64,000 bases of DNA from Radiobacillus kanasensis (GCF_021049245.1 NZ_CP088020.1:2424001-2488000), one strand, 5' to 3'; shown: positions 27,735 to 38,092, counted from the first letter of the stretch. Notes: generated by a model from the sequence alone, not told the origin. Translations and numbers: made by a program.

Positions 27735-28508
27735 TTATGTATTACTATTTTCCACCTGTTGGAGAATGACGATTTCCACTCGCCTGTTTTTACTCCAATT
27801 CTCTGAAGAAGTATTAGGTACAATAGGCTTCGTGTCTCCATATCCAATAGAAGCCTCAAATTTACTTCCTTGAAATTGATGATTATCTTCTAGGTAACGA
27901 ATGACACTACTCGCTCTTGCACCAGAAAGCTCCCAATTTGAGGGGTATCGAAAATTTGAAATAGGACGATTGTCCGTATGTCCTTCTACTTTTATTTTAT
28001 TCGGTACATTTTTTAATAAAGTGGCTATTCGGTCAAGTAATGGTCTACCTGCTTCAATAATCTCAGCTTCACCCGAATCAAATAAGACCTTTTCTTGTAG
28101 GACTAACTCGACTCCTTCTTGCCTGCGATTAGCGGTTACAGTTGCTTCTAGGTTATTTTCTTTAATAAAGGCATTGACTAGCTGCAGGAGCTGATCTAAC
28201 GAATCCACCTCTTCCTCTGGTACCGCAACAGGTTGTTTTTCAACTGGGTCATCTAACACTTCATCCTGCCCTGCTTCTTCCTGCTTCTCTTCGTTAGTAG
28301 GATTTTCATTCGAAACAACTGACGGATAAGCATCAAATATCATCCGATTGCGAAAAGATTCCGCCAGTTCTTGAAACTTGACCATATCTAACTGTGACAT
28401 GGAAAAAAGCAGAATAAAGAACACAAGCACAAGCGTGACCATATCTGCATAAGTCACCATCCATTTCGGTGCGCCTTTATTTTTTTTCTCTTTTTGCCTA
28501 AGCTTCAT
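27735..28508 (-). CDS. motS: Flagellar motor stator protein MotS (MotB family)
   Basis: 257 residues. Single N-terminal membrane helix with the ion-binding Asp in MVTYADMVTLVLVFFILLFS, a linker of low complexity, and a C-terminal OmpA/MotB peptidoglycan-binding domain (VEGHTDNRPI, NWELSGARASSVIRYL). Paired with motP and next to ccpA, as in B. subtilis, where MotPS is the Na+-driven stator. Na+ use is inferred from orthology. Confidence 0.92.
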   Translation of the reverse strand: MKLRQKEKKNKGAPKWMVTYADMVTLVLVFFILLFSMSQLDMVKFQELAESFRNRMIFDAYPSVVSNENPTNEEKQEEAGQDEVLDDPVEKQPVAVPEEEVDSLDQLLQLVNAFIKENNLEATVTANRRQEGVELVLQEKVLFDSGEAEIIEAGRPLLDRIATLLKNVPNKIKVEGHTDNRPISNFRYPSNWELSGARASSVIRYLEDNHQFQGSKFEASIGYGDTKPIVPNTSSENWSKNRRVEIVILQQVENSNT

Positions 28509-29322
28509 GGATGGTTTCTCCTGTTAGATTACGATCTAACCCTAACTTTGTTTCTTTGCGCATATCAGTGGAAAGGAAGGCAGATAATTTCTCTCTTAGG
28601 ATGTGAGGATTTTGGCCAGATTGTACGCCGATAACCCCTTCAAGGATTATTTGTTTAAAAAAGACCTCTTCATCTGTACGATTTTCTAGTTTACTTGCCA
28701 TTGGGATAAAAACAAGATTTGCTAGGACCGTTCCGTAGAATGTGGTTAACAATGCAACCGCCATGTTAGGACCAAGTGTAGAAGGATCTTGCAAATTCTT
28801 TAACATAAGTACAAGTCCGATTAAGGTTCCTATCATTCCCCATGCTGGTGCATATTCCCCTGCTTTTTCGATAATAGCTCGTCCTCTTTGATGACGATCC
28901 TCCATCGCTATAATCTCTGCTGTTAAAATATCTCGGATGACTTCGGGTTCATATCCGTCGACTGCGAGTAAAATTCCTTTTTTCAAAAAAGGATCTTGAA
29001 CGGACTCCATTTCCATTTCTAGAGATAGGAGTCCTTCTCGACGAGCCTTTTCTGACAACATCTCAAAGCGTTCAATTAATTCCGGAAGAGGCAATTGCTC
29101 CTGTCGAAACGCTTCTTTTAAAACTTGTCCTGTTAACTTCAATTGTCTCCGATTAAAATTTATTAGGATTGCTGCTATCAGTCCACCAATAACAATAAAA
29201 AAGGAGGCGAGGTCTAGAAAGGATACAACCCCAGACGCGCCTCCACTAGATAATATTCCAAACATGATAAGCAGGAAACCTAGCGTTATGCCAACAGGTG
29301 TTAGTAAGTCCACTTTTTTCAT
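28498..29322 (-). CDS. motP: Flagellar motor stator protein MotP (MotA family)
   Basis: 274 residues from ATG 29322 (AGGTGA upstream). Four membrane helices in two pairs (about 9-50 and 150-200) around a cytoplasmic domain; conserved PAWGMIGTLIGLVLML in helix 3. Overlaps motS by 11 bases, so translation is coupled. Forms the A4B2-type stator channel with MotS. Confidence 0.93.
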   Translation of the reverse strand: MKKVDLLTPVGITLGFLLIMFGILSSGGASGVVSFLDLASFFIVIGGLIAAILINFNRRQLKLTGQVLKEAFRQEQLPLPELIERFEMLSEKARREGLLSLEMEMESVQDPFLKKGILLAVDGYEPEVIRDILTAEIIAMEDRHQRGRAIIEKAGEYAPAWGMIGTLIGLVLMLKNLQDPSTLGPNMAVALLTTFYGTVLANLVFIPMASKLENRTDEEVFFKQIILEGVIGVQSGQNPHILREKLSAFLSTDMRKETKLGLDRNLTGETIHEA

Positions 29323-29431
29323 CGCTTTCACCTAACCCTTTTCATTTCCATATCATAAGCTTTTTAGTGTGGTTCAAAAAGCTGAAGAAAAGCACAAAGC
29401 GATTCTTTCCGAACTTTTTGAACTTCCTCTT

Positions 29432-30433
29432 TTATTCAGATTTTGTTGAATTTCTTTCAATCATACGGTGAGGTAGGATAATGTTTTGATCTGCAACCTC
29501 TTCTTTGTTCATATATTTGGTTAATAAACGCATCGCAACAGCCCCGATATCATACATAGGCTGAACAATGGTAGATAACGTCGGACGAACCATCGTAGCT
29601 AATCGTGTATTATCAAAACCAAATACTTCAATGTCCCCGGGAACGTTCAGTCCACGATCCTGTGCACCATGAATCACACCTAGTGCCATTTCGTCCGATG
29701 CAACAAACACTGCGCTTGGACGATTTTCAAGTTCTAATAATTGCTCAATCGCTTCCATTCCAGAATCATAAGAATAATCACCATTGATGATTCTTTCCTC
29801 GATAACTTCTTTATTATTTTCTTTAACGGCACGAAGGTAACCCGCATATTTTTGATTGTTCATTTCCGTTTCTTCTGTTCCTGTTACAAAAGCAGGGTGC
29901 TGATGTCCGTGATCGATTAAAAGGTTTGTCGCTTCATAAGCCGCTTCTTCATAATCAATGTTAACCGATGGAATCGTATGTGTCTCATCTACTGTAGCCG
30001 CAAGGACAACTGGTACAGATGCACTCTGGAACTGATTAATATGGTCTTCGGTAATGACACCACCCATATAGACAATTCCGTCCACTTGCTTTTCAAGCAT
30101 CGTGTTAATAAGGTGCAGTTCTTTATCCTTGTTTTGGTCGGAGTTACTTAAGATAATGTTATATTTATACATGGTCGCAATATCTTCAATCCCTCTCGCT
30201 AACTCCGAGAAAAAGATACTAGATATATCCGGGATAATTGCTCCAACCGTCGTCGTTTTCTTACTAGCCAAACCACGAGCTACTGCATTCGGACGGTACC
30301 CTAATTGTTGAATCGTGTTTAAAACTTTTTTACGTGTTGCAGGTTTTACATTTGGGTTTCCATTGACAACCCTAGATACGGTTGCCATGGAAACATTGGC
30401 TTCTCTTGCTACATCATATATTGTGACAGTCAT
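29432..30433 (-). CDS. ccpA: Catabolite control protein A
   Basis: 333 residues. LacI-family helix-turn-helix ([22 protein letters not shown]) with the hinge helix ([14 protein letters not shown]) and a periplasmic-binding-like core. Global carbon regulator in Firmicutes, acting with HPr-Ser46-P at cre sites. Position between motP and aroA is the B. subtilis one. Confidence 0.97.
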   Translation of the reverse strand: MTVTIYDVAREANVSMATVSRVVNGNPNVKPATRKKVLNTIQQLGYRPNAVARGLASKKTTTVGAIIPDISSIFFSELARGIEDIATMYKYNIILSNSDQNKDKELHLINTMLEKQVDGIVYMGGVITEDHINQFQSASVPVVLAATVDETHTIPSVNIDYEEAAYEATNLLIDHGHQHPAFVTGTEETEMNNQKYAGYLRAVKENNKEVIEERIINGDYSYDSGMEAIEQLLELENRPSAVFVASDEMALGVIHGAQDRGLNVPGDIEVFGFDNTRLATMVRPTLSTIVQPMYDIGAVAMRLLTKYMNKEEVADQNIILPHRMIERNSTKSE

Positions 30434-30591
30434 AACTTTCTATTTCCTCCTCTAACATATCCTTGTCCTATTCGTTCTGCTTTTCATTTATCATACGATA
30501 CAAAATCTCCATCCGCAACGGTCAGCCTCTATAATCCGTCAATTTTCTATGTTTTTTTCTCTTTTGGACTATTATTTCATCATAATAGCAT

Positions 30592-30621
30592 AAAAATGCG
30601 CCTACCGAATTGGTAGACGCC
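30592..30621 (-). terminator. Terminator after aroA
   Basis: Minus strand GGCGTCTACC / GGTAGGCGCA stem with a short loop, followed by TTTTTA, right after the aroA stop. Confidence 0.85.
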
Positions 30622-30633
30622 TATTTTTTCTTC

Positions 30634-31692
30634 TTATTTTTTTAATTCGCTCATAAATTTGTCAAATGTTTCAATATCCATTTGCTGTGCAGAGTCGGAC
30701 AATGCAACTGCAGGATCTGGATGTACTTCCGCCATTACCCCATCTGCTCCAATAGCTAGAGCTGCTTTTGCTGCTGGAAGTAATAAGTCTCTACGTCCTG
30801 TAGAGTGCGTCACATCGACCATTACTGGCAAGTGTGTCTCCTGTTTCAAAATTGGTACTGCCGTAATATCTAAAGTGTTTCGAGTAGCTTTCTCATAGGT
30901 TCTAATGCCTCGTTCACAAAGAATGATATTTCCATTGCCTCGAGACATAATATATTCCGCTGCATTTATAAATTCAGCAATTGTAGCAGACAATCCTCTC
31001 TTCAGTAAGACTGGTTTATCAACTTCACCTGCTGCTTTTAACAATTCAAAGTTTTGCATGTTACGTGCACCGATTTGAATAACATCAATGTATTCCACTG
31101 CTTTTTCAATATCAGCTGGGTTTACGATTTCACTAACGACTGCCAATTCATATTCGTCCGCTACACGTTTTAATATTTTTAATCCTTCTAATCCAAGTCC
31201 TTGGAAATCATATGGAGATGTTCTTGGTTTAAAGGCACCACCGCGTAATAATTTTAATCCTTGTTTTTTCACGGCTTCGGCAACAGCAGCTACTTGCTCG
31301 TAACTTTCTACCGCACATGGTCCCATAATGAAGTGTTGATTTCCATCTCCAAATCTTTCTCCATTAATCTCAATAACGGTATCTTCTGGCTTTTTCTTTC
31401 TGGAAACTAACAGAGCTTTGCGATGGTCATCTTTTTGTAACTCTAGACCTGCTTTGAAGATTTCCTTAAATAAATGAACAATCGTTGAGTCTTCAAACGG
31501 TCCGTTGTTTTGTGCTGTAATCTTGTTCAGCATCTCTCTCTCTCGGACTGGATCATAATAGATGGCACCTTGCTTCTCTTTAATTTCTCCAATCTCTTTG
31601 ACAAGCTCAGCACGACTGTTGATAAGGTTTAAAATCTCTAAATTTACCTCATCTAATTTATCGCGTAACTGGTCTAGTTGCTCATTCCCCAA
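30634..31692 (-). CDS. aroA: Bifunctional chorismate mutase / DAHP synthase
   Basis: 352 residues from TTG 31692, which has AGGAGGCG eight bases upstream and gives a start like the Bacillus enzyme ([15 protein letters not shown]). N-terminal AroQ-type chorismate mutase (1-90), then DAHP synthase barrel ([45 protein letters not shown]). First enzyme of aromatic biosynthesis, with the mutase domain acting as prephenate/chorismate sensor. Confidence 0.95.
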   Translation of the reverse strand: MGNEQLDQLRDKLDEVNLEILNLINSRAELVKEIGEIKEKQGAIYYDPVREREMLNKITAQNNGPFEDSTIVHLFKEIFKAGLELQKDDHRKALLVSRKKKPEDTVIEINGERFGDGNQHFIMGPCAVESYEQVAAVAEAVKKQGLKLLRGGAFKPRTSPYDFQGLGLEGLKILKRVADEYELAVVSEIVNPADIEKAVEYIDVIQIGARNMQNFELLKAAGEVDKPVLLKRGLSATIAEFINAAEYIMSRGNGNIILCERGIRTYEKATRNTLDITAVPILKQETHLPVMVDVTHSTGRRDLLLPAAKAALAIGADGVMAEVHPDPAVALSDSAQQMDIETFDKFMSELKK

Positions 31693-31757
31693 AAAAAACG
31701 CCTCCTGTTTCACAATAATCCTTGAAAAGTGTGATATATTTTTAATAATTAGGGATT

Positions 31758-31786
31758 ATTATAGCTAATATTGAAGCACTTGTCAC
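31758..31786 (-). promoter_or_regulatory. aroA promoter
   Basis: Minus strand GTGACA (31786-31781), 17 bases, TATAAT (31763-31758), about 65 bases before the TTG start. Confidence 0.7.
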
Positions 31787-31849
31787 CAGTAAAGTTTATA
31801 ATATTTTGTTTATTCATACACTTTTAACAATGTGAAGGAGAAAGATTTT

Positions 31850-33979
31850 ATGAACAATCACATTTTTGCACTAGATATTGGAACAAGAACCGTAGTCGGT
31901 ATGTTGCTAGAAAAAGAGGGAAAGACATTTAAACTCGTGGACTATGTTGTTCAAGAGCATGCAGAAAGATCCATGCTAGATGGACAAATTCATGATATTG
32001 TAGCAGTGTCTCAAGTTATCCGAAACGTAAAAGAAGCATTGGAGCAAAAGCACGGTAGCTTATCAAAGGTCTGTGTCGCAGCCGCTGGTCGCTCCCTGAA
32101 AACAATGCGTACAACTGCTACAAAATCGATTGAGCGACAACCACTGATGGACAAAGAAGATATTTTATTTCTAGAATTGAGTGCTGTTCAACAGGCACAG
32201 CACCTATTAGCACAAGAAGAAAAGGAAGCGACAAGTACACATTATTATTGTGTCGGTTATTCTGTATTAGAATATAAAATAGATGGAGAGCTTATCGGGT
32301 CTCTCATTGATCAACAAGGTACAGAGGTTTCCGTAGAGATTATTGCTACTTTTTTACCAAAGGTTGTTGTGGAATCGTTAATCGCTGCCTTAAATCGTGC
32401 GGATTTAGAAATGGAAGCTTTAACGTTAGAACCAATTGCCGCTATCCATGTACTAATCCCTCCATCCATGAGAAGGCTGAATGTCGCCTTAGTAGATATA
32501 GGGGCCGGAACCAGTGATATCGCCCTTACGGAAGCTGGTACTATAACCGCCTACGGAATGGTACCGAAAGCTGGAGATGAAATTACCGAAGCGATTAGTG
32601 ATAAGTTTCTATTAGACTTTCACGATGCAGAAAAGGTCAAACGTGATATTTCTATCGATCATCCTGCAATCATTCAGGATATTTTAGGATTTGAACAAGA
32701 AGTAACCTATGAAAACCTTGTTCAAGAAGTAGAGCCAGCCATACAAGAACTTGCATCTGCCATTTCTGAAGAAATTCTTACCCTTAATGGGCGACCTCCT
32801 GTGGCTGTAATGCTCGTTGGGGGCGGGAGCCTAACACCAGACCTAACAAGAGTAATATCGGAAAAACTGAAGCTTCCACTCAACCGGGTGGCTGTTAGAG
32901 GTATTGATGCCATTCAAGCTATCGAAAAAACAGAGAATCTACCATCTGGACCAGCTTTTGTTACACCAATAGGGATTGCTATTGCTGCCCAAGAACACCC
33001 TGTTCAATATATTAGTGTAGAGGTTAATGAAAGATCTGTTCGACTATTTGATATGAAGCAGCTTAACGTTGCCGATTGTCTCCTTGCTGCTGGTATTCAT
33101 CTGGATCATCAGTACGGCAAACCTGGAATGGCCTTGATGGTTACGGTGAACGGACAAGCTGTTACAATCCCCGGAACTTATGGTACACCACCAAAGCTCC
33201 AATTAAATGGGGTTCAAACAAGCCTTGATCATCCGGTTAAACATGGTGACGAATTGACCTTGGAAAAAGGGAAGGACGGAGAAGCACCTGTCATCTCGGT
33301 CGTAGAATTATTAGACGAGGTTCCAGCTTATACCGTTCACTTTAATGGAAAGGCTTATGATGTAGAAAGTGAGATCGTAGTGAACGGAAAAAAAGTCACC
33401 CGCAGCTACTCGGTTAAAGATCGAGATCAAATTGAATGTATCCCTATAAAGACAATTGAAGACTTCTTCCGCCATATTGGTTTTTCTATGGAAGAAGAAA
33501 AACCTTTTACTGTCCATATAAATCACAAAAAACACACCATTCCTAATAAAGAAACGAAGTTGCTTACAAATGGGCGAGTTGTTCAGTTAAAAGATCCAAT
33601 TAAAGACGGCGATCAAATTGATTTCCAAAAAAGAGCCAGTCTCACCGTTCGTGAATTGCTAACCTACTTAGAAATTGGTGCTCAGGTTAAACTGCCAGTT
33701 TTGTTTAATGGAGAGAAAATTACATTATCACAGAATGTTGCCACAGTGCTAAGAGGAAAGGAAACTCTTAGCGAAAACAATGAAATCCAACCTGGTGATT
33801 CTTTAACCATTCAAAAAGAAGAGTTCAGCGGATTTATTTTTCAAGACATCTTTCAGCACATATCATTAGATATCACGTCAATCAAAGGAAATGTCGTGAT
33901 TGAAAAAAACGGAGTATCTGCTTCGTTCCATGAACCATTAGAGGAAAACGATTCAATTGTGATTTCTTGGGATTCTTAG
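31850..33979 (+). CDS. FtsA-like actin-fold ATPase with C-terminal beta-grasp-like repeats
   Basis: 709 residues from ATG 31850 (GAAGGAG upstream). Residues 1-380 have the FtsA/PilM phosphate loops (FALDIGTRTVVGML, ALVDIGAGTSDIAL, VMLVGGGSLTPDL). The remaining 330 residues hold about four or five repeats of one pattern: short strand, xNGxx, strand, then GDxI or NDSI (GDELTL, DRDQIEC, GDQIDF, GDSLTI, NDSIVI), like ThiS/SLBB-type beta-grasp units. Not the dcw-cluster ftsA. Annotated in Bacillaceae as a cell-division FtsA-domain protein of unknown role. Divergent from aroA. Confidence 0.8.
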   Translation: MNNHIFALDIGTRTVVGMLLEKEGKTFKLVDYVVQEHAERSMLDGQIHDIVAVSQVIRNVKEALEQKHGSLSKVCVAAAGRSLKTMRTTATKSIERQPLMDKEDILFLELSAVQQAQHLLAQEEKEATSTHYYCVGYSVLEYKIDGELIGSLIDQQGTEVSVEIIATFLPKVVVESLIAALNRADLEMEALTLEPIAAIHVLIPPSMRRLNVALVDIGAGTSDIALTEAGTITAYGMVPKAGDEITEAISDKFLLDFHDAEKVKRDISIDHPAIIQDILGFEQEVTYENLVQEVEPAIQELASAISEEILTLNGRPPVAVMLVGGGSLTPDLTRVISEKLKLPLNRVAVRGIDAIQAIEKTENLPSGPAFVTPIGIAIAAQEHPVQYISVEVNERSVRLFDMKQLNVADCLLAAGIHLDHQYGKPGMALMVTVNGQAVTIPGTYGTPPKLQLNGVQTSLDHPVKHGDELTLEKGKDGEAPVISVVELLDEVPAYTVHFNGKAYDVESEIVVNGKKVTRSYSVKDRDQIECIPIKTIEDFFRHIGFSMEEEKPFTVHINHKKHTIPNKETKLLTNGRVVQLKDPIKDGDQIDFQKRASLTVRELLTYLEIGAQVKLPVLFNGEKITLSQNVATVLRGKETLSENNEIQPGDSLTIQKEEFSGFIFQDIFQHISLDITSIKGNVVIEKNGVSASFHEPLEENDSIVISWDS

Positions 33980-34025
33980 GGAGTAATGATAGAGTTCCCA
34001 GCATTGCACAGCACAGTTCATGACA

Positions 34026-34056
34026 TAAAAAAATAACCCGCTTGGGTTATTTTTTT
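34026..34056. terminator. Bidirectional terminator
   Basis: AAAAAAATAACCC / GGGTTATTTTTTT with a four-base loop. It ends the FtsA-like gene on plus; on minus it overlaps the last codons and stop of ytxJ. Confidence 0.9.
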
Positions 34057-34382
34057 ATGAGCTTCTGTTTTTCTTTTAATGTCTCCAACTTAATCTGATT
34101 ATGAGAGTCATGCCATACCACATTTTTGCCTGAAAAAGCCAATACTTGTGGTGATTCATGTTTTATGCCAAATTGTTCCGCTATCCCGTTAGACAGTTCT
34201 CTAGCGTCTTGTACGTGCAAAATAAAAAGGGGTACCTCCGCTTCTTCTTGAAAAGCATCAAAAGCTGATTTTGCCCGTGCACTTATCGGGCAGGTTAGGC
34301 TATGCTTCATAAGAAAAAATGCATCATTCTGTTCCAACATTTGATCAAAAACTTGCTTTGTTTGTACAAGTTTCATCTCCAT
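34047..34382 (-). CDS. ytxJ: Monothiol bacilliredoxin (YtxJ/BrxC)
   Basis: 111 residues, GGAAGGAG upstream. Thioredoxin fold with the TCPIS site at residues 30-34, the hallmark of BrxC/YtxJ. Family knowledge: removes bacillithiol from proteins in Firmicutes. Third gene of ytxG-ytxH-ytxJ, under the sigma-B promoter upstream of ytxG. Its stop codon lies in the terminator hairpin. Confidence 0.9.
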   Translation of the reverse strand: MEMKLVQTKQVFDQMLEQNDAFFLMKHSLTCPISARAKSAFDAFQEEAEVPLFILHVQDARELSNGIAEQFGIKHESPQVLAFSGKNVVWHDSHNQIKLETLKEKQKLIKK

Positions 34383-34458
34383 AAATAAACTCCTTCCATG
34401 GATAAAGGGCCTACTGTATCCATTTCACCAGTAGCCCCTTAACTTTGCCTTTACTATA

Positions 34459-34869
34459 TTATTGGTTTTGGTTTGTATTTACGCTATTCAAAGCGGCTTC
34501 CACAGCTTCACTAACTTCTTCTGTAGAGTCGGCTTCCGTGTTTCGGTATGAATTCACTTTATCCTGAATTGTTTTGGAAGTTTGCTTCACACGTTCTCCA
34601 AGTTGTTGTGATTTTTCTGAAACATTTTTCGTGAATTGACCAGATGCATCTACGGCATAGTCTCGCCACTCGGTCCCTTTGTCATATGCTACATCTTTCC
34701 AATCAGAAGCTCTATCCTTCACATATGTGGCACCTGTATTTAAATCTTCTCGGAGCTCTTTCCCTGACTTAGGTGCAAATAACAGCGCTACGGATGCTCC
34801 AACAATCCCACCAATTAAGGATCCAATTAAAAAGTCTTTGGTATTCATATCGTCGTTATGATTGCTCAT
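34459..34869 (-). CDS. ytxH: YtxH family general stress protein
   Basis: 136 residues from ATG 34869 (GGAGGAATTG upstream; the ORF opens 15 bases earlier on the ribosome site). A Gly/Ala-rich membrane segment near residues 12-30 (FLIGSLIGGIVGASVALLFA), then PKSGKELRED, the family signature, and a charged helical tail. Function unknown; part of the sigma-B regulon in B. subtilis. Confidence 0.88.
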   Translation of the reverse strand: MSNHNDDMNTKDFLIGSLIGGIVGASVALLFAPKSGKELREDLNTGATYVKDRASDWKDVAYDKGTEWRDYAVDASGQFTKNVSEKSQQLGERVKQTSKTIQDKVNSYRNTEADSTEEVSEAVEAALNSVNTNQNQ

Positions 34870-34888
34870 GTTCAATTCCTCCATCCTT

Positions 34889-35305
34889 TTATTCTGTTTC
34901 TTTTCTCTTACGCTTATTCCATAAATCTAATGCAACATTTCCCCATTTCATCGCTTGTGCCGTTGCATTTTTATTTTGTTCTGCAGAGGATGCTACACTC
35001 GATGACAATGTTTTTAAAGACTGATTAAATTCCTGAACGGTTTGTCCAATTCCTTTAATTCCTTCAAATAAAGTGTTCATCTTCTGTGACTTCTCATTGA
35101 TATCCTCTGCAAGTTTGTTCGTTTTATTTAATAATGCGGTTGTCTCAATTGTGATACCTTCCATCTGCTTTTCTAGTCCTTCTAGTGTATCAGCAACATT
35201 ACTCATTGTTCGTTGCGTAGCTTTTAATACTTTGGCTAAGTAAATGACCAAGACAGCAAAAGCTACGGCCGCGATGAGTGCTGCTATGTAAAGTAAATTT
35301 TCCAT
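34889..35305 (-). CDS. ytxG: YtxG, DUF948 membrane-anchored coiled-coil protein
   Basis: 138 residues from ATG 35305, where AAAGGAG precedes. One N-terminal helix (LLYIAALIAAVAFAVLVIYLA) followed by a long coiled coil with LEKQMEGITIETTALLNKTNKLAEDI-like heptads. First gene of the ytx general stress operon. Molecular function unknown. Confidence 0.87.
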   Translation of the reverse strand: MENLLYIAALIAAVAFAVLVIYLAKVLKATQRTMSNVADTLEGLEKQMEGITIETTALLNKTNKLAEDINEKSQKMNTLFEGIKGIGQTVQEFNQSLKTLSSSVASSAEQNKNATAQAMKWGNVALDLWNKRKRKETE

Positions 35306-35376
35306 CCTTTCAACTCCTTTTGCAATGTGTACTATGTTCTTGGAAGGTAATCTTTTCACATGTCCCTGTAAAAAGA

Positions 35377-35401
35377 TTACCCTTTACCGCTTAGGTTAAA
35401 C
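35377..35401 (-). promoter_or_regulatory. Sigma-B promoter of ytxGHJ
   Basis: Minus strand GTTTAA (35401-35396), 13 bases, GGGTAA (35382-35377): full match to the sigma-B consensus. The -10 is part of an 11-bp inverted repeat GGTAATCTTTT/AAAAGATTACC that spans the start of the transcript (about 35346-35381). Confidence 0.88.
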
Positions 35402-35495
35402 ATCTGATTTCATTTTACCAAACATGTTAGAAAAGGGAAATTAAACTCATTTTCTTTTAGTATCCCCGATCCTAATCGAATCATGAATGTCTTCG

Positions 35496-35531
35496 TAAAA
35501 AACCGGTACAAGGATATCCCTTATACCGGTT
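35496..35531 (-). terminator. Terminator after murC
   Basis: AACCGGTATAAGG / CCTTGTACCGGTT stem with TTTTTT after it on the minus strand. Confidence 0.85.
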
Positions 35532-35537
35532 CATTAA

Positions 35538-36845
35538 TTAGTTGAGTTCACTTTCGATGGAGGCCTCATAGGCTTGCTGGTACTTTTGAATATCCCCAGC
35601 TCCCATAAAAATGAGCACGCTATCTTCATACTGTTTTAAATCTTCAATATTATCTAGATCCAATAAATGGCAATCCTCAATTAAATCTTTTAAATCGTCG
35701 ATAGTCAATTTCCCACTATCTTCTCTTGCTGAGCCAAAAATGTCACATAAATAAACCTGATCGGCTAAATTTAAGCTTTCCGCAAATTCTGTCAAGAATG
35801 TCTTCGTCCTTGTGTACGTATGTGGCTGAAAAATCACTGTTACCGGACGATACGGATATTTTTTCCTTGCTGCATCAATTGTCACTTCAATTTCTTTCGG
35901 ATGATGCGCATAATCATCAATTAGAATTTGATTTCCTACCTGCTTCTCTGAAAAGCGTCGTTTAACACCTTGAAAGCTGTGGATTTTCTTAATTTCTTCT
36001 GCTTTCATGCCTTCATAATGACATATCGCAATAACGGCTAACGCATTCAAAACGTTGTGATTGCCATAGGATGGGATTGTAAAGGAATCATAGAAAGTAT
36101 TCCGTACGAACACATCAAAAGTGGTTCCATCTTCATCCTCAAAAACATTTTGGGCTTGGAAATCATTCGTATCCGCAAAGCCGTAATACATAACCGGAAC
36201 CTTCGCTTGGATTTGCTGAAGATATTCATCGTCCCCACAGGCTACAATTCCTTTTTTCACTTTCTCAGACATTTGTTGGAATGATTGGAATACATCCTCT
36301 ATACTCGAAAAGAAGTCTGGATGGTCAAAATCAATATTCGTCATAATTGCGTAGTCTGGTTCGTATTCGAGAAAATGGTTTCGATACTCACAGGCTTCAA
36401 AAACGAAGTATTTGCTGTCCGGATTTCCAACTCCAGTACCATCTCCGATTAAGAAGGAGATTGGATACGTTTGGCTTAATACATGGGATAACAACCCTGT
36501 TGTAGAAGTTTTTCCATGTGCACCTGTTATCGCAATACTTGTGTATTTCTTTAACCATTCACCGAGAAACTCATGGTAGCGATAAAAGGGTAGCCCTAGT
36601 CGCTTTGCTTCCACAATTTCTTCATGCTCATCCGAAAAAGCATTCCCAGCAATAATCGTTAGTCCTTCTTTAATATTATCTTTGGAAAAAGGTAATATGG
36701 TAATGTCCTTATTCTCGAGTGCTTCTTGTGTGAAGAATCTTTTTTCTACGTCTGAACCTTGTACGGTTTCTCCTGAGTCATCTAGAATTTGTGCCAATGC
36801 ACTCATTCCAGTCCCCTTTATACCAATGAAGTGGTAAGTTGTCAT
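35538..36845 (-). CDS. murC: UDP-N-acetylmuramate--L-alanine ligase
   Basis: 435 residues, GGAGG ribosome site. Starts [18 protein letters not shown] (UDP-sugar binding), ATP loop [14 protein letters not shown] near residue 108, and [14 protein letters not shown]. Adds the first amino acid of the peptidoglycan stem peptide in the cytoplasm. Own promoter and terminator. Confidence 0.98.
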   Translation of the reverse strand: MTTYHFIGIKGTGMSALAQILDDSGETVQGSDVEKRFFTQEALENKDITILPFSKDNIKEGLTIIAGNAFSDEHEEIVEAKRLGLPFYRYHEFLGEWLKKYTSIAITGAHGKTSTTGLLSHVLSQTYPISFLIGDGTGVGNPDSKYFVFEACEYRNHFLEYEPDYAIMTNIDFDHPDFFSSIEDVFQSFQQMSEKVKKGIVACGDDEYLQQIQAKVPVMYYGFADTNDFQAQNVFEDEDGTTFDVFVRNTFYDSFTIPSYGNHNVLNALAVIAICHYEGMKAEEIKKIHSFQGVKRRFSEKQVGNQILIDDYAHHPKEIEVTIDAARKKYPYRPVTVIFQPHTYTRTKTFLTEFAESLNLADQVYLCDIFGSAREDSGKLTIDDLKDLIEDCHLLDLDNIEDLKQYEDSVLIFMGAGDIQKYQQAYEASIESELN

Positions 36846-36929
36846 ATAAGAACCTCCAAAAAAAGAGTCATGTATATCTGTCTATGTAAATACATATATG
36901 CACATAATAACTCTATGGTTAACTATTCA

Positions 36930-36957
36930 ATTATAGCAAAATGCGTTGAAACTTCAA
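36930..36957 (-). promoter_or_regulatory. murC promoter
   Basis: Minus strand TTGAAG (36957-36952), 16 bases, TATAAT (36935-36930) with a TG extension just before it. Confidence 0.65.
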
Positions 36958-36970
36958 TGCATCAACGCAT
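36941..36970 (-). terminator. Hairpin after the nicotinate phosphoribosyltransferase gene
   Basis: Nine-base perfect arms ATGCGTTGA / TCAACGCAT followed by TTTTGC on the minus strand; 10 bases past the upstream gene's stop, and overlapping the -35 box of murC. A weak terminator, or an operator. Confidence 0.5.
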
Positions 36971-36979
36971 AACTACTCT

Positions 36980-38092
36980 TTATGATTGCTCAAAATACTC
37001 TACCTTTTCCAATCTAGGATTCGGACGATATTTTCTACCTTCTTTAGCTTGTGGTTCCCCGTTTAATAATACATTATCTCCTGTGAAGGACACCCCAATA
37101 CTTAATAAGCTTCTTCCTACCCCATATAGATCAACAGGTACACCAAGTTTTTCAAACTCTCTTATCCGCTTTTCCTCAAACCCACCACTAGCGATAATCT
37201 TAACATGCTGAAATCCTTCTTGATCTAATGCTTTTCGCAGTGCAAAAATTAATTCCGGGTTTACCCCTCGCGGATCAAATTTACCCATTAAATGCTGGTT
37301 TCTCAAAAAATATTTATCGACCATATTTTTAGAAGTATCAACCCGTACACCTTTTAATGTTTCTCCAAACTCCCTAGCTACTTTTAAGGAGTCGTTAATA
37401 ACATCATTGTTATAATCGACAAGTACCATTAACTCATCATTTGGGTACATTTCATTGTAAGCCTTCGCAGCAGCTACTATATCGCCTTGGAACATTTGAA
37501 TCATGGCGTGTGGCATGGTTCCCATACCTTCTTTTCCCCACCATTCGTTCATGGCATGTGTAGCTTGAGCTGTAGATCCCCCGATAAAAGCCGCATAACC
37601 ATCTCCAGCTTGTTGAGTGTAGTGGTCATCACGATCTCCCATAAATATAACTGGCTTTTGTGTACCAGAGGTTCTTGCTGCTTTTACGACATTATATACA
37701 TTGGTTGCGACAGATGTTCTTCTTGCTAATATTCCATCAATGATTCCTTCTAAGTACCCGAAGTCTTGATAAGGGCCTGTTACAGTAAGAACAGTTTCGT
37801 ATGGAGAAACCTTGTCTCCATCCTTTAGAGAGTAAATGTCTAATTTGTCTGGATTTTTCGCGAATGTATGTAACAAAGCAATGGCTTCATCTGTTCCACA
37901 TAAAACGGCATCACTCTTCTGAAAGAATTGCATCGTAATTTTGTTATTCGAAATATACTTTTCCGCAATTTCCTTCGTTTTTAAAAAGTAAACCGCAGAA
38001 AACCAACCTTCTCCAATGCGGTCGTCAAATTTAAAGGTTTTATTTGTCAAACGCTCAATGTCGCCTTTTAGCTTCCGACTTATTTCTTTCAT
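36980..38092 (-). CDS. Nicotinate phosphoribosyltransferase
   Basis: 370 residues from ATG 38092 (AAGGGG eight bases upstream). NAPRTase barrel of the shorter archaeal/Firmicutes type, with FMGDRDDHYTQQAGDGYAAF, a central HAMIQMFQGD and the phosphate loop IIASGGFEEKRIREFEKLG. Makes NaMN from nicotinate and PRPP (NAD salvage). Monocistronic; this gene is not part of the B. subtilis murC-sftA block, so it is an inserted or moved gene. Confidence 0.9.
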   Translation of the reverse strand: MKEISRKLKGDIERLTNKTFKFDDRIGEGWFSAVYFLKTKEIAEKYISNNKITMQFFQKSDAVLCGTDEAIALLHTFAKNPDKLDIYSLKDGDKVSPYETVLTVTGPYQDFGYLEGIIDGILARRTSVATNVYNVVKAARTSGTQKPVIFMGDRDDHYTQQAGDGYAAFIGGSTAQATHAMNEWWGKEGMGTMPHAMIQMFQGDIVAAAKAYNEMYPNDELMVLVDYNNDVINDSLKVAREFGETLKGVRVDTSKNMVDKYFLRNQHLMGKFDPRGVNPELIFALRKALDQEGFQHVKIIASGGFEEKRIREFEKLGVPVDLYGVGRSLLSIGVSFTGDNVLLNGEPQAKEGRKYRPNPRLEKVEYFEQS

